A stretch of 64,000 nucleotides of DNA from Pyropia yezoensis (taxonomy: Eukaryota; Rhodophyta; Bangiophyceae; Bangiales; Bangiaceae), in the NCBI GenBank assembly GCA_009829735.1, contig CM020619.1, forward strand, positions 4,087,781 to 4,151,780. The letters run 5' to 3'. The translations under genes and the position numbers were made by a program. Of this stretch, positions 22,090 through 32,363 are shown in pieces; within the stretch, counting starts at the first letter, position 1; each line of letters opens with the position of its first letter. The notes below the pieces were generated by a model, which worked only from the letters and a program-made list of their open reading frames with translations, was not told where the DNA came from and did not search any database.

Positions 22090-24840
22090 ATTCTTTCTAT
22101 GACATGCACGCAGGCGCAGCGAGTGCAATCCGCGCCGCTTCGACTCCGCCTCACGGATTTTTATGAGGCCGTCGGCGCCCCGTCCTCCCTGCTTCACAGC
22201 CACACACCCGCTGGTGGTTTTTGACCACTCACGTGCCGACCCTCGACGCCCGTTGGTGATGCGTAACGGCTGGACTGTCCAATCACACGCCCCCGATCCG
22301 AGTGCTCCCTCGATGACGCCAGTCATGTGCGTTTAGGGCCCTTTGAAGGCGGAGAGGCGACCTGCCCTTCAGACCACCCAGGAGGGCTCCCACCCGCACG
22401 TGCACGCACAGCGCCCGCACGTGCTGTCTTGCCAGTTGAGGGCGTCAGCCCCGGTATCCGGATATGTATGCGGCGGTTCAGCCACATCACCGCGACCGCC
22501 TCGTCATCCTCCCCCGGCACTTTTCCCGGGCTTGAGCGTCGCTCCCCTCACGTATGACGAGACCTCTCTTGTCTCCAGGGTCGGCTGCATAACATCTCCT
22601 TTCCATCTCCCCGTCCACCGACCAAAGACACCCCCGCGCCCCCGGGTGGTGCTCCCTCCCCTTCCCGCCGCGGCACCATGTCTCTCTGGCCACCCCACGC
22701 CGACTCGTCTGGCGACCTGTCGGTCCTCCTCCCGTGGGACCTGTTTGGCGACGGCGCGGTGGGCTCGACAGGCTGGAAGGAGCTCCTCCCGGCCGACGAC
22801 GCCGCCCCCACCCTGTGGTCCGCGGCCGAGCCCGTCGACGCCCACGAGCGCGACGCGATCGCGGGGGACGCCTTCTACAAGGCCCCCGACGCCGACCGCG
22901 CGGTGCCGTCGTGGCCGCCCACCGACGGGGCGGGCGTCCTGGCCGGCGCCGTCGCGACTGCGGCAGAGGAGCCCCACTGGGGGGCCCCGCCGGTCGTCGG
23001 GGACAAGCAGGTCGTACCGTCCCTGTCTGTAGCAGCCGCCGCGGCGGCCACGGTCGACGACGCGGCCGTCGTGGCGGCCATAGAGGACCTGTGGGCCCCC
23101 GCGCTGGGGTCGTGGGAGGCCACCGATTCGGACCGGACCGCCGACCCGCGGGGGGACCTCCTCGGCCTGTCGGGCACGTCGGCCGTGACGAGCGCGGACG
23201 GCGGGATGCTGGGGGGGGGGGGGCTGTGGGAGCTCCCTGCCGAGGGGAGTGTGGCCGCCAAGGACGCCGGGTCGTTCGCCTTGTCGCTGGTGCCTGACAC
23301 GCCGCCGACGGCGGTCTCGACGACGGCCCTCCCCCATCGGGCCAGCCCGCCGCGGGTGGCGCCGTCGCCGCCACCGACCAATGCCGACGCGGTCGGTGCG
23401 GTGGCCACCCGCCAGAGCTTGGAAGCAAATCCCCCGGCCGCCGCCGCCGCCGCCACCCCCACGGTGCCCACACGCGCAGACGCGGTGGCCACTGCCTCGG
23501 TCGCTGACGCTGTGAAAGCCGGCACGGTCGACCGGGTGGCCACCCGCCTGCCGCTCCCGCCGTATGCCCCCCCTGCCACCGCCAGAGGCTCGGCGGAGGG
23601 GGTGTCGCCACCCGAGTGGTTTCCGTCCCGTCTCCCCACGAGCACCATCCGCCGGGCGGTGGCGCTGACCGCCTCGGCACTGATGTTCGCAGGGCGCTCC
23701 CGGCAGCGCGCCGCCGCGTCCGCCACCGTGGCAGCAGCCGCCGCCGCCGCGGCGGCCGCCCCCGCGCCGACCGCCGCCGCCTCGGTCGCGCGTGGGTGGT
23801 GGGCGGCCACGGGGGCGGTGCCGCCGCCGCTGCCGTCGCCACCAACGGCGGCGCCGCCGGGGGCAGCGGCGCCGGTGGCGGCGGCGCCGCCGGCGCCGTC
23901 GCTGGCCGGCGTGCCCCTCCCCGTGGCGCGGCGGGGGGTGACCAAGCGGCGGTGCGCCAACGGCCGGTTCACGCGGGCCCCCTAGACGCGGCGGCCGGCG
24001 ACGGCGGCGGCGGTTGCGTGCAGAGCAGATCCACTTCGTGGGGGGGCGGGGGTCGCGGCGTGCCCCTCCCCCCCCTCCCCCTCCGCCCCTCCACTGCTGC
24101 TGCTGCCCACCCCTTGCCGACGTCTTTCCCCCTCTTCCCCCGACAGGCTCTCGTGCATAACAACGGGCCGCGTCGCGAGGATGCTGCCACGGCCACCTCT
24201 CCCTCCCTCCCTCCCTCCCTTGCACAAGAAAGAGCGTACATTTTAGGTATGTAGGACAGTGGACTGGTGGTTCCCCCCCCCCGCCCCATGCGGCCGCGCC
24301 GGCCGCCCCTCCGTTGACGTCGGTGCTCACTGCCGCCATTACGCGCGGCGGAGTGGCAGGTGCTGCCCTACGGGACACTTGTAGGCGTCGGCGGTGCTCA
24401 ACCTGGATTTAAAAAGAGAATAATAATCGCGTGCAGGACAAGCCCCCCCCGCTTCCCCCCCCCCATCCCACTGCTGTACCAAGATAATCCAACCCAAGGA
24501 CGGTCCTGGATGCCACGACACACCGGCTGGTATTTACCCGCGGGTGCTCTTGTCTGCTCGTGGTCGCCCGCGGGCGCCGTCGTCGTTTGCCACTGGTAGC
24601 GTCGCGCCGCGCGTCGCGTCGCGGCGGTCGTGGTCGGGGGGGGCGCGCACGGAGGGTACGCACCTACTGTAGGAGGGCGGGCAAGGGGCGGGGGGGGTGG
24701 CCGCGGACAAGCCGCGGCCGGCCGGGCGCCCCGTCCCCACCTCCGCCAAGAAGTTGGCCCACCTTGGTTCTGGGGGGGCGGGGGGGGGGGGGGGGGAAGG
24801 GGGCCCGAGGTGGGCGGCCGACGCACGTCCCATGAGGGGT

Positions 24841-24877
<37 letters not shown>

Positions 24878-25479
24878 TGCGTCGCAGCGTGGCGCCGGCG
24901 CGCCGGGGCGCCGGCGACGGTGGCCTCGAGGTGGCAAGCGGGCGCACGGCGCCCCGCCGGGGTGAGGGGGGGAAGGGGGGGGGAGGCCGCGCACAAGGCG
25001 TGGCCGGCTCCTCCTCCACCAAAAAAAGGAGGCCCGCTGTGGGGAGGGGGGGGGGGGGAAAGGGCGGCTGGGAGGGCGGCGCAACCTCCCCCCCCACCGC
25101 CCCGTGGGTAGTGGCGGCGCTGCCGTCGCCGCCGCCGCTGTCAGAAGCACGTTGAAGTGCGGCGGCGACGGCGGCGGCGGCGGCGGCGGCGGCGACAGCC
25201 TCGAGGGGCTGGGGCGGTGCGTGGGCGGCGGCCTGGTGGGCGGGAGCGGGCGACCGCCGACCGTGGCTCGTCTGCCAGCGCCGACGGCACCACGCACGCC
25301 CCATCGGGCACTGCAGGGCGGATCTTTCCGGTCGCGCGTCCGTGTTGTGCGTGGAGAGGCGGGCGGCGGCCAGGGAGGCATGGTCATCCCCCCCCCACCC
25401 CCTCGCCCCTGTCCCGCCCAGAGGGGGCGGCGGGCTCGCCACCCTCATGGGCAACCCCCCCCCCCCTTTAGCCAGCTAC

Positions 25480-25510
<31 letters not shown>

Positions 25511-26839
25511 ACCGGGGGCAGGTCGGTGCGCACGAGCGCGCTCCCCCCCCCCCCCCCCCCGCCTCGCGCCCCCGGTGCGTGGTGCGCCCTCCCCCTCCTC
25601 CCCAACCCCCCCCCCCCCCCCTCCCCGCCCCCGCCCGCCCCACCCCCCACACCCCATTTTGCACCTCCATCTTCCAACGACAAGGCCCCACAGCCGCCGT
25701 TGCCACCACCGACCCCGACCACCACCCCCCCCCCCCGCCCCCCGACCCACCTCTGGGGAGGCCATGGAAACGGGCGTACCCCATCCGTGGCGGGGGGAGG
25801 GTGGACGCACACCGCCCATGGGGTTCCCCTCTCCCCCCCCCCACACTCGCGGCCAGTGTCACGCCAGCGTCTCGGGGGGGGGCGTCGCCCACGATGGGGG
25901 CGGCCGGCTGGCCGGTCGGCCGGGCGGCTGGGGAGGCGGCCGGCCGGGCGGGGCGGACGAGGGGGGCGGCGCCCCCCACGGGCGGGGTGACCACACGGCG
26001 CCCCGTCCCCAATGTGGATGGCGCAACGGCGGCGGTGGCGGCCAGCGGCCGCAGACGCCAACCCCCCTCAGCCTCTACGCAGCTTGACCCCCCCCCCCCC
26101 CCCCCCCCTCTCCCCCGCCACCTCCGCACCCCTCCTTTCCCTCCATCCCTCTCCCAGTGGGCCCCCCCCCACCCCCACCCCCCCCCCGCTCCCCCCTTCG
26201 TCCTCGCCCACCCACGTCTCTGGCCCTTGCCCACTCTTTTTCGTCTCGGGAGCGCGGCTTGTTGTGGGTGGGGCGCCGCGCAGACGTGGCCGCCCCCGTC
26301 GGCGGCCGCAACGGCGGCGGGGGGGGGGCGGGCGGCCCCCACCGCCGCGACAGCGCCGCTCCCGGCCACCCCCACCCCACCCCACCCCACCCCACTCCCC
26401 TCCTACCCCCAAACTCCCCCCCATCTCGCCGCCACGCCCCCCTCTCCCCCCCCCCCCCCCCCCGGCCGGGACCGTCTAACGCACTGGCAGTCACCAGCCA
26501 GTGACACTGCCACCTCGACAGCGGCTCCACCCCTCGTATGCGCCGCCGCCAGCGTCCCCCCCCCCCCCCCCCCCCTCCCTCCCGCCCCCTGTCCCCGGTG
26601 CGATGGGGGGGGGGGGGGGCGTGGCGGCCACGCGGCGCGGCCGACGCCGTGCTGCCGCCACGGCTCTTGATGATCGTGGCCGGGGGGGAAAGGGGGGGGG
26701 GGGGGGGAAGGCGGGCGCCCCGTACTTGAGGCGCCGCGCTGCCCCCTCGCCGGCGCGCCCGGCCGCCGGCGCCGCCGCCGTTGCCGCTGTTGCTGCTGCT
26801 GCTGCCCCAGCTGCTGCCTCTACCCCCGGCCTCACCAGT
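22090..26839 (-). repeat. right arm of large inverted repeat (about 4.75 kb)
   Basis: Reverse complement of 6199-10961. Starts at the shared attctttctatgacatgcac and ends near the shared cctcaccagt. Contains the intact copy of the acidic/Ala-rich gene (22678-23985), then a GC-rich low-complexity section. Many C-runs differ in length from the G-runs of the left arm. Confidence 0.93.
22678..23985 (+). CDS. uncharacterised acidic/Ala-rich protein, intact right-arm copy
   Basis: 435 aa from ATG 22678, which is preceded by a purine-poor leader ending gcggcacc, a good start context. The N-terminal 180 residues are acidic with spaced aromatic residues (WPPH, LPWDLFGD, KELLPADD, AIEDLWAPALGSWEATDSD), reminiscent of activation or docking segments. 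The middle is Ala/Pro/Thr-rich. A segment near residues 320-345 (STIRRAVALTASALMFAGRSRQR) is the most structured-looking part. It ends in a basic tail KRRCANGRFTRAP. There is no signal peptide or membrane helix. Function unknown; a nuclear regulatory protein is one guess from composition. Conservation of this long frame in both arms, with few substitutions, supports it as a real gene. Confidence 0.6.
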   Translation: MSLWPPHADSSGDLSVLLPWDLFGDGAVGSTGWKELLPADDAAPTLWSAAEPVDAHERDAIAGDAFYKAPDADRAVPSWPPTDGAGVLAGAVATAAEEPHWGAPPVVGDKQVVPSLSVAAAAAATVDDAAVVAAIEDLWAPALGSWEATDSDRTADPRGDLLGLSGTSAVTSADGGMLGGGGLWELPAEGSVAAKDAGSFALSLVPDTPPTAVSTTALPHRASPPRVAPSPPPTNADAVGAVATRQSLEANPPAAAAAATPTVPTRADAVATASVADAVKAGTVDRVATRLPLPPYAPPATARGSAEGVSPPEWFPSRLPTSTIRRAVALTASALMFAGRSRQRAAASATVAAAAAAAAAAPAPTAAASVARGWWAATGAVPPPLPSPPTAAPPGAAAPVAAAPPAPSLAGVPLPVARRGVTKRRCANGRFTRAP

Positions 26840-27152
26840 GGTGCCGTCGCAGTGTCCTCCTGCCTCGGCGTCGCTGCTGCTCTCGTCCGCACCATCCCCC
26901 CCAGCCTCAGTGCACCTCCCCGCCCACCCCCCTCCCCCCCTCCGTCAACATCGCTGTTGCCGCCGCTGCCGCCGCTACCATCGTACACTGCCACACGCCT
27001 TTGCGCGTGCCGCGCGGCGCGTGCGGCACTCCCCACGTGCCACCCGCGCGCCGGTGGTGACGCGGGGCCTCCACCTACCCCCCCCTTCATCCACATCCTG
27101 TCCCCCCTTCCCCGCACCTCCCACCTTGTCAGCGGTCACTCCCTTGGCGAGC
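26840..27152. other. 5' region of the tyrosinase gene
   Basis: C-rich leader between the right arm and the tyrosinase ATG, with CT-rich stretches and no TATA box. An in-frame open extension upstream exists but is Pro/Ser/His-rich shadow sequence. Confidence 0.4.
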
Positions 27153-29374
27153 ATGGCGGCGGTGCAGCCGACGCGGCAGGCCCCCCGTCCGCGGCAGCAC
27201 GCCGCGGGGCGGGCGCGCGGATGGCCTCGCCGCCAGACGGCAGCAGCTGCGGCCGTGGCAGCAGCGGCGGTGGCGGCGGCGGTGGTGGCGGTGGTGGTGG
27301 TGGTGGTGGCGGGCGCCGCTGGCGCGGCGCGCGCGCCAGACGCGGCGGCAGACGCCGCAGCAGCAGCAGCAGCGGCGCCGGCAGCGGGCGGCGCGTCGGC
27401 GCGGCAGGCGTCGGCGTCTGCCGCGGGCGCTGCCCGCAGTGGCTACTACTTTGGCCGCGGCTACGACCGCTGCACGCCCACCAATGTGCGGGTGCGCAAG
27501 GAGGCGCGCACCCTCACCCCGTCGGAGCGGTGGGCGTACACGTCTACCGTCCGGGAGCTGGTCCGGTCGGGCGGCTATTCCCAGCTGGTTTGGCTCCACG
27601 AGGCCAACCGGGTGTCGGCGCACGGGGGGGCCCGCTTCCTTCCTTGGCACCGGCTGTTTGTCCTCGAGTACGAAGAGGCGCTCCGGGTGATCAACCCAAA
27701 CGTCACGGTCCCGTACTGTACGTTTTGTTCTCGGACGTGGTGTTTGCTCCAACAGTCTTGCCCGTGTACTTTTGGGGAGGGTGGTTGGATGGCGGCTCGG
27801 ATGACCATCCCTTTCTGTAAGAAGTGTAAGCCTTGGGAACGCTTCTCTGACGGACCGGGCCGCCGCCAGGCTGGCGGACCAACACCCTCTCTTCTTCGTT
27901 CTTTGTCTCCCGCCTGCTGCCCCCTCGCACCCCCTCCCCTATCTGTCTTTCCACAGGGGACTGGCCGCTCGACTCGGCCGATCCGGCACGATCCCCTGTC
28001 TGGGGAGATGACCTGTTTGGCGGCGCCCGCGCGGGCGGGTGCATCCCGTCGGGCCCCTTCTTCAACCTCACCTCGCCCGTGCCGTCCCCCCACTGCGTCT
28101 CGCGGGGCTTCAACGCCAACGTGGCGGGCGGGATGGGGGATATTGTTTTTGATACCCCCGACGTGCTCGCTTCGCTCGTCGCTTCGGGCGGCCGCGGCCG
28201 GCACGGGTCGTCGTACGCCGACTTTACCGCCGCCCTGGAGCTGTCCCACGCGGCCGCGCACATTGGCATTGGCGCGGCGCTGCTGCGGCGGCCCAACGTG
28301 GCGGGCGTCGGCCCCAACGTGGGGGACATGTACTACATGAGTCGCTCAGCGTCGGACGTCATCTTTTACAGCCTCCACGCCGCCGTCGACCGGTATTGGA
28401 TGGCGCGGCAGCACGCGCACCCGGCGACGCGCAACGAGTTTGGGGGCACCCAGATGGGCGTCCGCGTCCGGCCGACCGACCCGCTGGCCCCGTTCAACCG
28501 CACCGCCGCCGACACCTTTGGCCTCCCCTGCGTGGCGTACGCGTCGCCGCCGCGGCCGCCGCCCGCCCCGCGGGGGCGGTCTGCGCGGGGGCGCGGCCGC
28601 ACCAGCCTGTCTGGCGACGAGGACGCGGTGCGCCGTGGGCGGGCGTCCCGCAACCGGCTGCTCGCTGCCTACCTGGCCGCCAATGGGCGGTCGGCGGGGG
28701 AGATTGAGCGGGCCGAGGAGGCGCTCGACGAGGCGGCCGTGGACGCGGCCATGGGGCCCCCCGCCGGTGGGGACGGTGACCCCCGCAGCCCGAGGACCCA
28801 GTCGGTCACGACTGTCTCCATCCCGCCGCCCCTGACGACGACGACAACGGCAACGACGCCATCGGCGACGCTGTCGGTGCCGACGGCGACCGAGGTGCCG
28901 GCAGCGTTGCCTGTCCCCCCCCGCGGACGGACGGGCGCGGTGGCACCGCGGCCGACATTGACGGCGGCGGTGGCAACGACGCGGCGACCGGCGGCGCCGT
29001 CGACGGGGCGGCCACGCGTCGCGAGGCGCCGCCCCGTGCCACCGCGGCCGCTCGTGCCGCGGCTGCCAGTGGCGGTGACGGCGCCGGGGCGGCCCGTCGC
29101 GTCGCGGCGGCCGGCGGTGGCGTCGGCGGCCGCGACGGCCCGGCCGGTGGCCGCCGCCGGCGGGCGGCCCGTGACGACGCAGCGGCCGGGGACGCGCCCG
29201 CCGCTTCGGCCGGTCGTGACGCGCCGGCCGGTGGCGGCGGTGCCTGCGGCAAGGGGGCGGTCCGCCGCGACGCGGCGGCCGACGGTCCCGGCGGCGTCGA
29301 CGGTGACGGCAACGACGGCGGCGGGGGGGGCGGCGGTGGACGTGCGCCCGCGGTTGGCCGGCCGGGGCGACTGA
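27153..29374 (+). CDS. tyrosinase, membrane- or wall-associated
   Basis: Exons 27153-27717 and 27957-29374 (660 aa); the 239-bp intron starts GTACGT, ends CACAG and splits the Trp codon of the PYWDWPLD motif. Type-3 copper enzyme (phenol hydroxylation and o-diphenol oxidation). Residues about 27-60 form a long Ala/Val hydrophobic segment (signal anchor or leader). CuA: WLHEANRVSAHGGARFLPWHR, His 149, 157 and 166. CuB: LSHAAAH (His 286 and 290) and DVIFYSLHAAVDRYW (His 329). WGDDLFGG and IPSGPF are family landmarks between the sites. After about residue 380 the chain is Ala/Arg/Thr/Pro-rich with repeated T-x-R-R-P-like motifs, resembling a glycosylated wall or mucin-like tail. Likely substrates are extracellular phenols or tyrosine-rich wall proteins (inference). 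Convergent with the glycosyltransferase gene. Confidence 0.93.
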
Positions 29375-30204
29375 GGGAAAGAGGGTGGGGAGAGTTGAGG
29401 GATGGGCGGGGCGGCGTCTTCACGCCTCGGGGCGGCGGCGGCACGGTACGCCACCCGCACGGGCCCGCTTTTTTCTAACCGTGCATGGGGTAGCCTCGGA
29501 AGTAGGCATGTATTTGTCCTTGTCTTTGTCCTGGCCGTCACGCCGCTGCGCCCGGGATAAGGACGAGGCGGCATGTATGGCCGTTGGGGAACAAGGATGC
29601 CCGTCCAAAGTTAAGTGACCCGTGCGCCTTCTCCCAGGACGCTCCCTCTGCGTCGCAGTCGACCTTCGTCCCTCCCACGTGTGCTACTAGGGCGCCGCAG
29701 GCAGTGACTGTGGCAAACCAGCGGGATGCCGCGCGCGGCGAGAGACGGCGGGCGGGGCAGCGCCCGGCGGTTTGGCTCGTCCCCCGCCAGGGCCGCGTTG
29801 CGCGGGCAGGGGTAACCAGAGGGGAGAGGGGCCGTGACGCGCCTGGGGAATGTAGATACGGCCGAGGGGCGGGCGCGCGCCCACGGCCAGCCGGCAGCGG
29901 CGGCGGTGGTGGCAACGAGCGGCGGCGGTGGTGGCTACGAGCGGCCGTGGTGGTGGCGGGCAATGCCACCCCCCTCCGCTCTGAGCGCCCGCCGTGGTAC
30001 CCGTCGCGAACGGCGGCGCCGGCGGCCTATAGCCCGTGTCGCGACAGAAATAGGTTTGGGGCAGGGGACGCTGGCAACGGGGAGGGCGGTGGGGTGGGGA
30101 GGGGGGCACCAAGGGGTGTGGCGCCGGCTACGGCCACGGTGGTCCCGCCCCGGCCGCCCCCCCCCCCCCGCGCCTGACCCACCTCTCCCCCCGCCCCCTA
30201 CCCC
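29375..30204. other. convergent intergenic region, tyrosinase / glycosyltransferase
   Basis: Shared 3' flanks of the two convergent genes. The overlapping open frames on both strands are low-complexity. No gene or element seen. Confidence 0.5.
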
Positions 30205-30395
30205 TCACGGGAGGCGCCGGAGACACGCGGCCGCGGCGGTACGCCAGTCCCCCCCCCCCCCCAGGTGCCAAAGCCCCGCCGCGGTCAGCCGCCGCACCTT
30301 GGCCCGCCGGCCAACCACATAGTTGGCGTGAGCGGCCACGACGGGCGCCCACCGGGGGTCCGCCCCCCGCGCGGGCGTGCCGCCGCCCCCCTCCT

Positions 30396-30427
<32 letters not shown>

Positions 30428-31812
30428 CACAGGTCGTCGTCGGCACCGTTGGGAAAGGCGGCAGTGCCAACGACGGCCACCCGCAGCCCCCGGTAGGCGC
30501 AGGCGGAGGTGCCGACCCGGCGGCCTGGCCCGCCGGGGATGCCCTTGAACGCCCCACACGCCACCGCGTTCCAAGCTTTTTGTTCCGACCGCCGCTGCCG
30601 GCGGGCGTATAGGGCGACAGCCCGGAGCAGCCGCTCCACGCCCCCCGCCGCCGCCCTCCCCGGCGGCGCAACCGCCTCACCGCCGCCGCCGCTGCCGCCA
30701 TCGACGTCAATGTCAACGCCGCCGTCCCGGCTGCTGCCATCGCCGTCGCCGTCGCCGTCCCTGCCACGGGGCGGCAGCGGGGAGCCGCTGACAGCATAGT
30801 AGAGCCCCGAGTTGACCACCCAGTTGGGCGGCTCCCCCGCCCGCGTGTCGGACGTGATGGCCACCGCCGCACCGCCCGCGGCGGCGGCGGCCGCCCTCAG
30901 CGCCGCCGCCGCGTCGCCCACCCACCCGACGTCCACGTCGGTGAGGACAACGTCGTAGCCGGCGGCCAGGACGGCGGCCGCGGCCGCCGACTTCTGGACA
31001 GACAGCGCCACAAAGGCGGGTGTGCCAAAGAGGGCACCCTCCCCGGTCGCGAGGCGTAGGGGGGGGGCGGCCCCGTCCCCCGCGCCCGCCACGGCTGCCG
31101 TCGCCGTCCCCACCGCTGCCGCCGCCGCCACATCCGCTGCCGATGCTGCTGCTGCCGCTGCTGTGGGCGCCGCAGAGTCCGTGCTCGCGTCGCCGCCGCC
31201 CACCCGCACGGCCATGGACGGCGGCGGCGGCACCGCAGCGGTCGTCCCCGCCCCCGTCCCCCCCTCGCGCAGAAAGACCGCCACCCCCGCCGCAGCGGCG
31301 GCAGCGTACACGTCCTCGTCGGCAGCAAACAGCAGCAGCCGCCGCCCCGCCGCAGAAGCCACCCCACACGCGGCGTTGAGCGCCAGGTCCGCCACCGCCG
31401 CGTCTGCGACCGCGACTACCACCAGCCGACGGCCGGCGCCGGCGCCGGCACTGGCGGCGGCGGTGCCGTCTTTGGCACTGGCCGCCCGGGGGGACGGGCC
31501 CGCCACCACCGCCAGCAGCCGACGCAAGGCCGCGTCCCCCCCACGGGCGGCGTAGCGGCTGCCGGCCCCACCAGCGGTGACGAGCCTGCCCCCCCCCCAT
31601 GGCGGCGGAGCCCGCTCCGCCAGGTTTTCCCCAGCCCCCCTCGTCGCTCCACCAAGGCGCTCGGCGAGGAGGACCAGGGATAGAAGGCACAGCACGGCCG
31701 CCACGGCGGCGGCGGTCGCCATTACCTCCCCACGGGTGTGGCGGTGGAGGGGGAGCGCCGCCGGGGGGAGCACCCGCGTGCGGGGGGGGGGGCGGTTGGG
31801 TCTCCGAAACAT
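30205..31812 (-). CDS. PF03407-type nucleotide-diphospho-sugar glycosyltransferase, Golgi type II
   Basis: 535 aa from ATG 31812; an open extension further upstream is Pro-rich and unlikely. Residues about 31-52 (MATAAAVAAVLCLLSLVLLAE) are a single signal anchor after a basic N-terminus, the type II Golgi topology. The catalytic part has LSVQKSAAAAAVLAAGYDVVLTDVDVGW, with the DxD metal/sugar-nucleotide site at about 289-293. NSGLYYA lies near 334-340 and SEQKAWN near 406-412. That series is typical of PF03407 enzymes (plant RRA, XEG113 and MGP4 relatives), which add pentoses to wall glycoproteins or polysaccharides. The substrate here is unknown. Long Ala/Gly/Asp insertions, including a Gly/Asp stretch after the NSG motif, enlarge it beyond the usual core. 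Divergent from the phosphoribosyltransferase gene. Confidence 0.82.
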
Positions 31813-32176
31813 GGTGTGGTAGAGAGGGTGGGCGGGTGTGGGGCGGTGGAAGCCAAACAGAGGGGAAGAGCAAACTGTCAGAGGGAGAGGGGGGGGGTTG
31901 GATGGTGGAAAGGAGGGGGAGGGGAGGTCAGCGGGGGGACGGGGGCGCCAGTACGCGGGCAGTGCGCGGGCAGAGGATGACGGAGGGATGACCAACCGCA
32001 TGCCGAGTGCCTGCTCAAGTCTCTTCAGTCTTCATAGCGACCATCGAGTGGGAGGCTACTAATTACGACCAAGACTTGGCAAGGGTCCAATGTCAATTGA
32101 GAACTCGTGATCTCTCTGCGCGGTGGCGGGCCAAGCACGATAGTCGCCATGCCATCATCATGAGAGGGTTCATCTA

Positions 32177-32280
32177 TTGTGCGTCCCGTAAAAAGTGGAC
32201 GTGCTCGTGTCGTGATCATGTCAAGTATCGGCCACTGGACCAATCAAACCCACACTGCACGACCCGTGCGGGACGCACAA
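32177..32280 (+). mobile_element. 104-bp MITE, copy 1 (TA target site)
   Basis: Perfect 12-bp terminal inverted repeats (ttgtgcgtcccg / cgggacgcacaa), flanked by TA at 32175-32176 and 32281-32282. TA duplication and size fit a Tc1/mariner-derived MITE. Related to copy 2 at 58129-58247. It lies 84 bp upstream of the phosphoribosyltransferase ATG, in the divergent promoter. Confidence 0.85.
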
Positions 32281-32363
32281 TATCGCCATGACCATGTGAA
32301 TCCGCGGAGCACACTTCCACCGAGCGGTTCCTCGCTGCCCGGTCCTGACCACCGTCCTTCCCT

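Noticed and set aside
6199-26839. Reading the inverted repeat as an organelle-type rRNA inverted repeat
   Set aside because: No rRNA or tRNA genes are present in the arms, and the composition is nuclear-like.
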